Assembly (NCBI GenBank): GCA_016712045.1
Contig: JADJRV010000001.1
Coordinates: 124,001 to 188,000 of the forward strand
Source: Chloracidobacterium sp.
GTDB taxonomy: Bacteria; Acidobacteriota; Blastocatellia; Pyrinomonadales; Pyrinomonadaceae
Direction of reading: 5' to 3'
Length of the DNA: 64,000 nucleotides
The translations under genes and the position numbers were made by a program. Shown here piece by piece: positions 62,027-64,000 of the stretch; positions within the stretch are counted from its first letter, which is position 1; each line of letters opens with the position of its first letter. A model generated the notes under the pieces. That model was not told where the DNA came from and ran no database searches. It saw only the letters and a program-made list of their open reading frames with translations.

Positions 62027-64000
<1,974 letters not shown>

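Overview
The window looks like chromosome from an Acidobacteriota bacterium, most likely class Blastocatellia (Pyrinomonadales-like). This is inferred from gene content: an Acidobacteria-type VWFA protein, secreted FG-GAP repeat proteins with DYDGDGKTD repeats, an RHS/YD-repeat giant protein, a DUF1800-DUF1501 secreted pair, lipoproteins with long Asn/Ala/Thr linkers, and a large S8/S9/M14 peptidase set. No 16S gene is present, so the placement is not proven.

Layout. 1-4340 (minus): a defence operon with a C5 cytosine methyltransferase, a small putative DNA-binding protein, a MutL/MORC-like GHKL ATPase and a Z1-domain helicase/nuclease-like protein that runs off the left edge. 4561-17063: a HhH-GPD DNA glycosylase, the DUF1800-DUF1501 pair, pgsA, tRNA-Thr(UGU), a phytanoyl-CoA dioxygenase-like protein, a LecA-like secreted protein, a VWFA protein and a TIGR03960-type radical SAM protein. 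17087-21533: a small pilin-like protein, aroB, glmM and an SLT lytic transglycosylase-like protein. 21534-22303: a gene-free stretch with a striking array of about eleven degenerate 21-bp palindromic units. 22304-29176: FG-GAP protein, frameshifted RHS protein ending in a probable GIY-YIG-like toxin, and a candidate immunity gene.

29255-36486: a CYTH-like protein, two lipoproteins, an lmo0937-type 48-aa membrane protein missed by usual size cut-offs, a Crp/Fnr regulator, a NarL-type response regulator with its histidine kinase, and an acyl-CoA dehydrogenase. 36572-43121: moeA-moaC, an M50B-like membrane protease, an L,D-transpeptidase and uvrA. 43118-48344 (minus): DUF2695, an MFS exporter, a GT39-like membrane protein, an AlbA_2 (Schlafen-type) protein, a small membrane protein and a lipoprotein. 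48445-54577: folK-panB-panC, a cysteine-less thioredoxin-fold protein, maf, a DUF721/DciA gene, and gatC-lipoprotein-gatA. 54586-64000 (minus): a degenerate-GGDEF/EAL protein, an S8 protease with IIVSDG repeats, oligopeptidase B, and a partial M14 carboxypeptidase-like protein.

Two themes cut across the window. First, at least 13 apparent single-gene frameshifts fall in 8 genes (Z1, methyltransferase, RHS, CYTH, acyl-CoA dehydrogenase, moeA, dciA, gatA). Several sit in short homopolymers and some hit normally essential genes, which points to uncorrected long-read assembly errors rather than decay, so I merged the fragments. Second, there are several dispersed small repeats, including a palindromic family inserted in frame inside two coding sequences, in the manner of Rickettsia palindromic elements.
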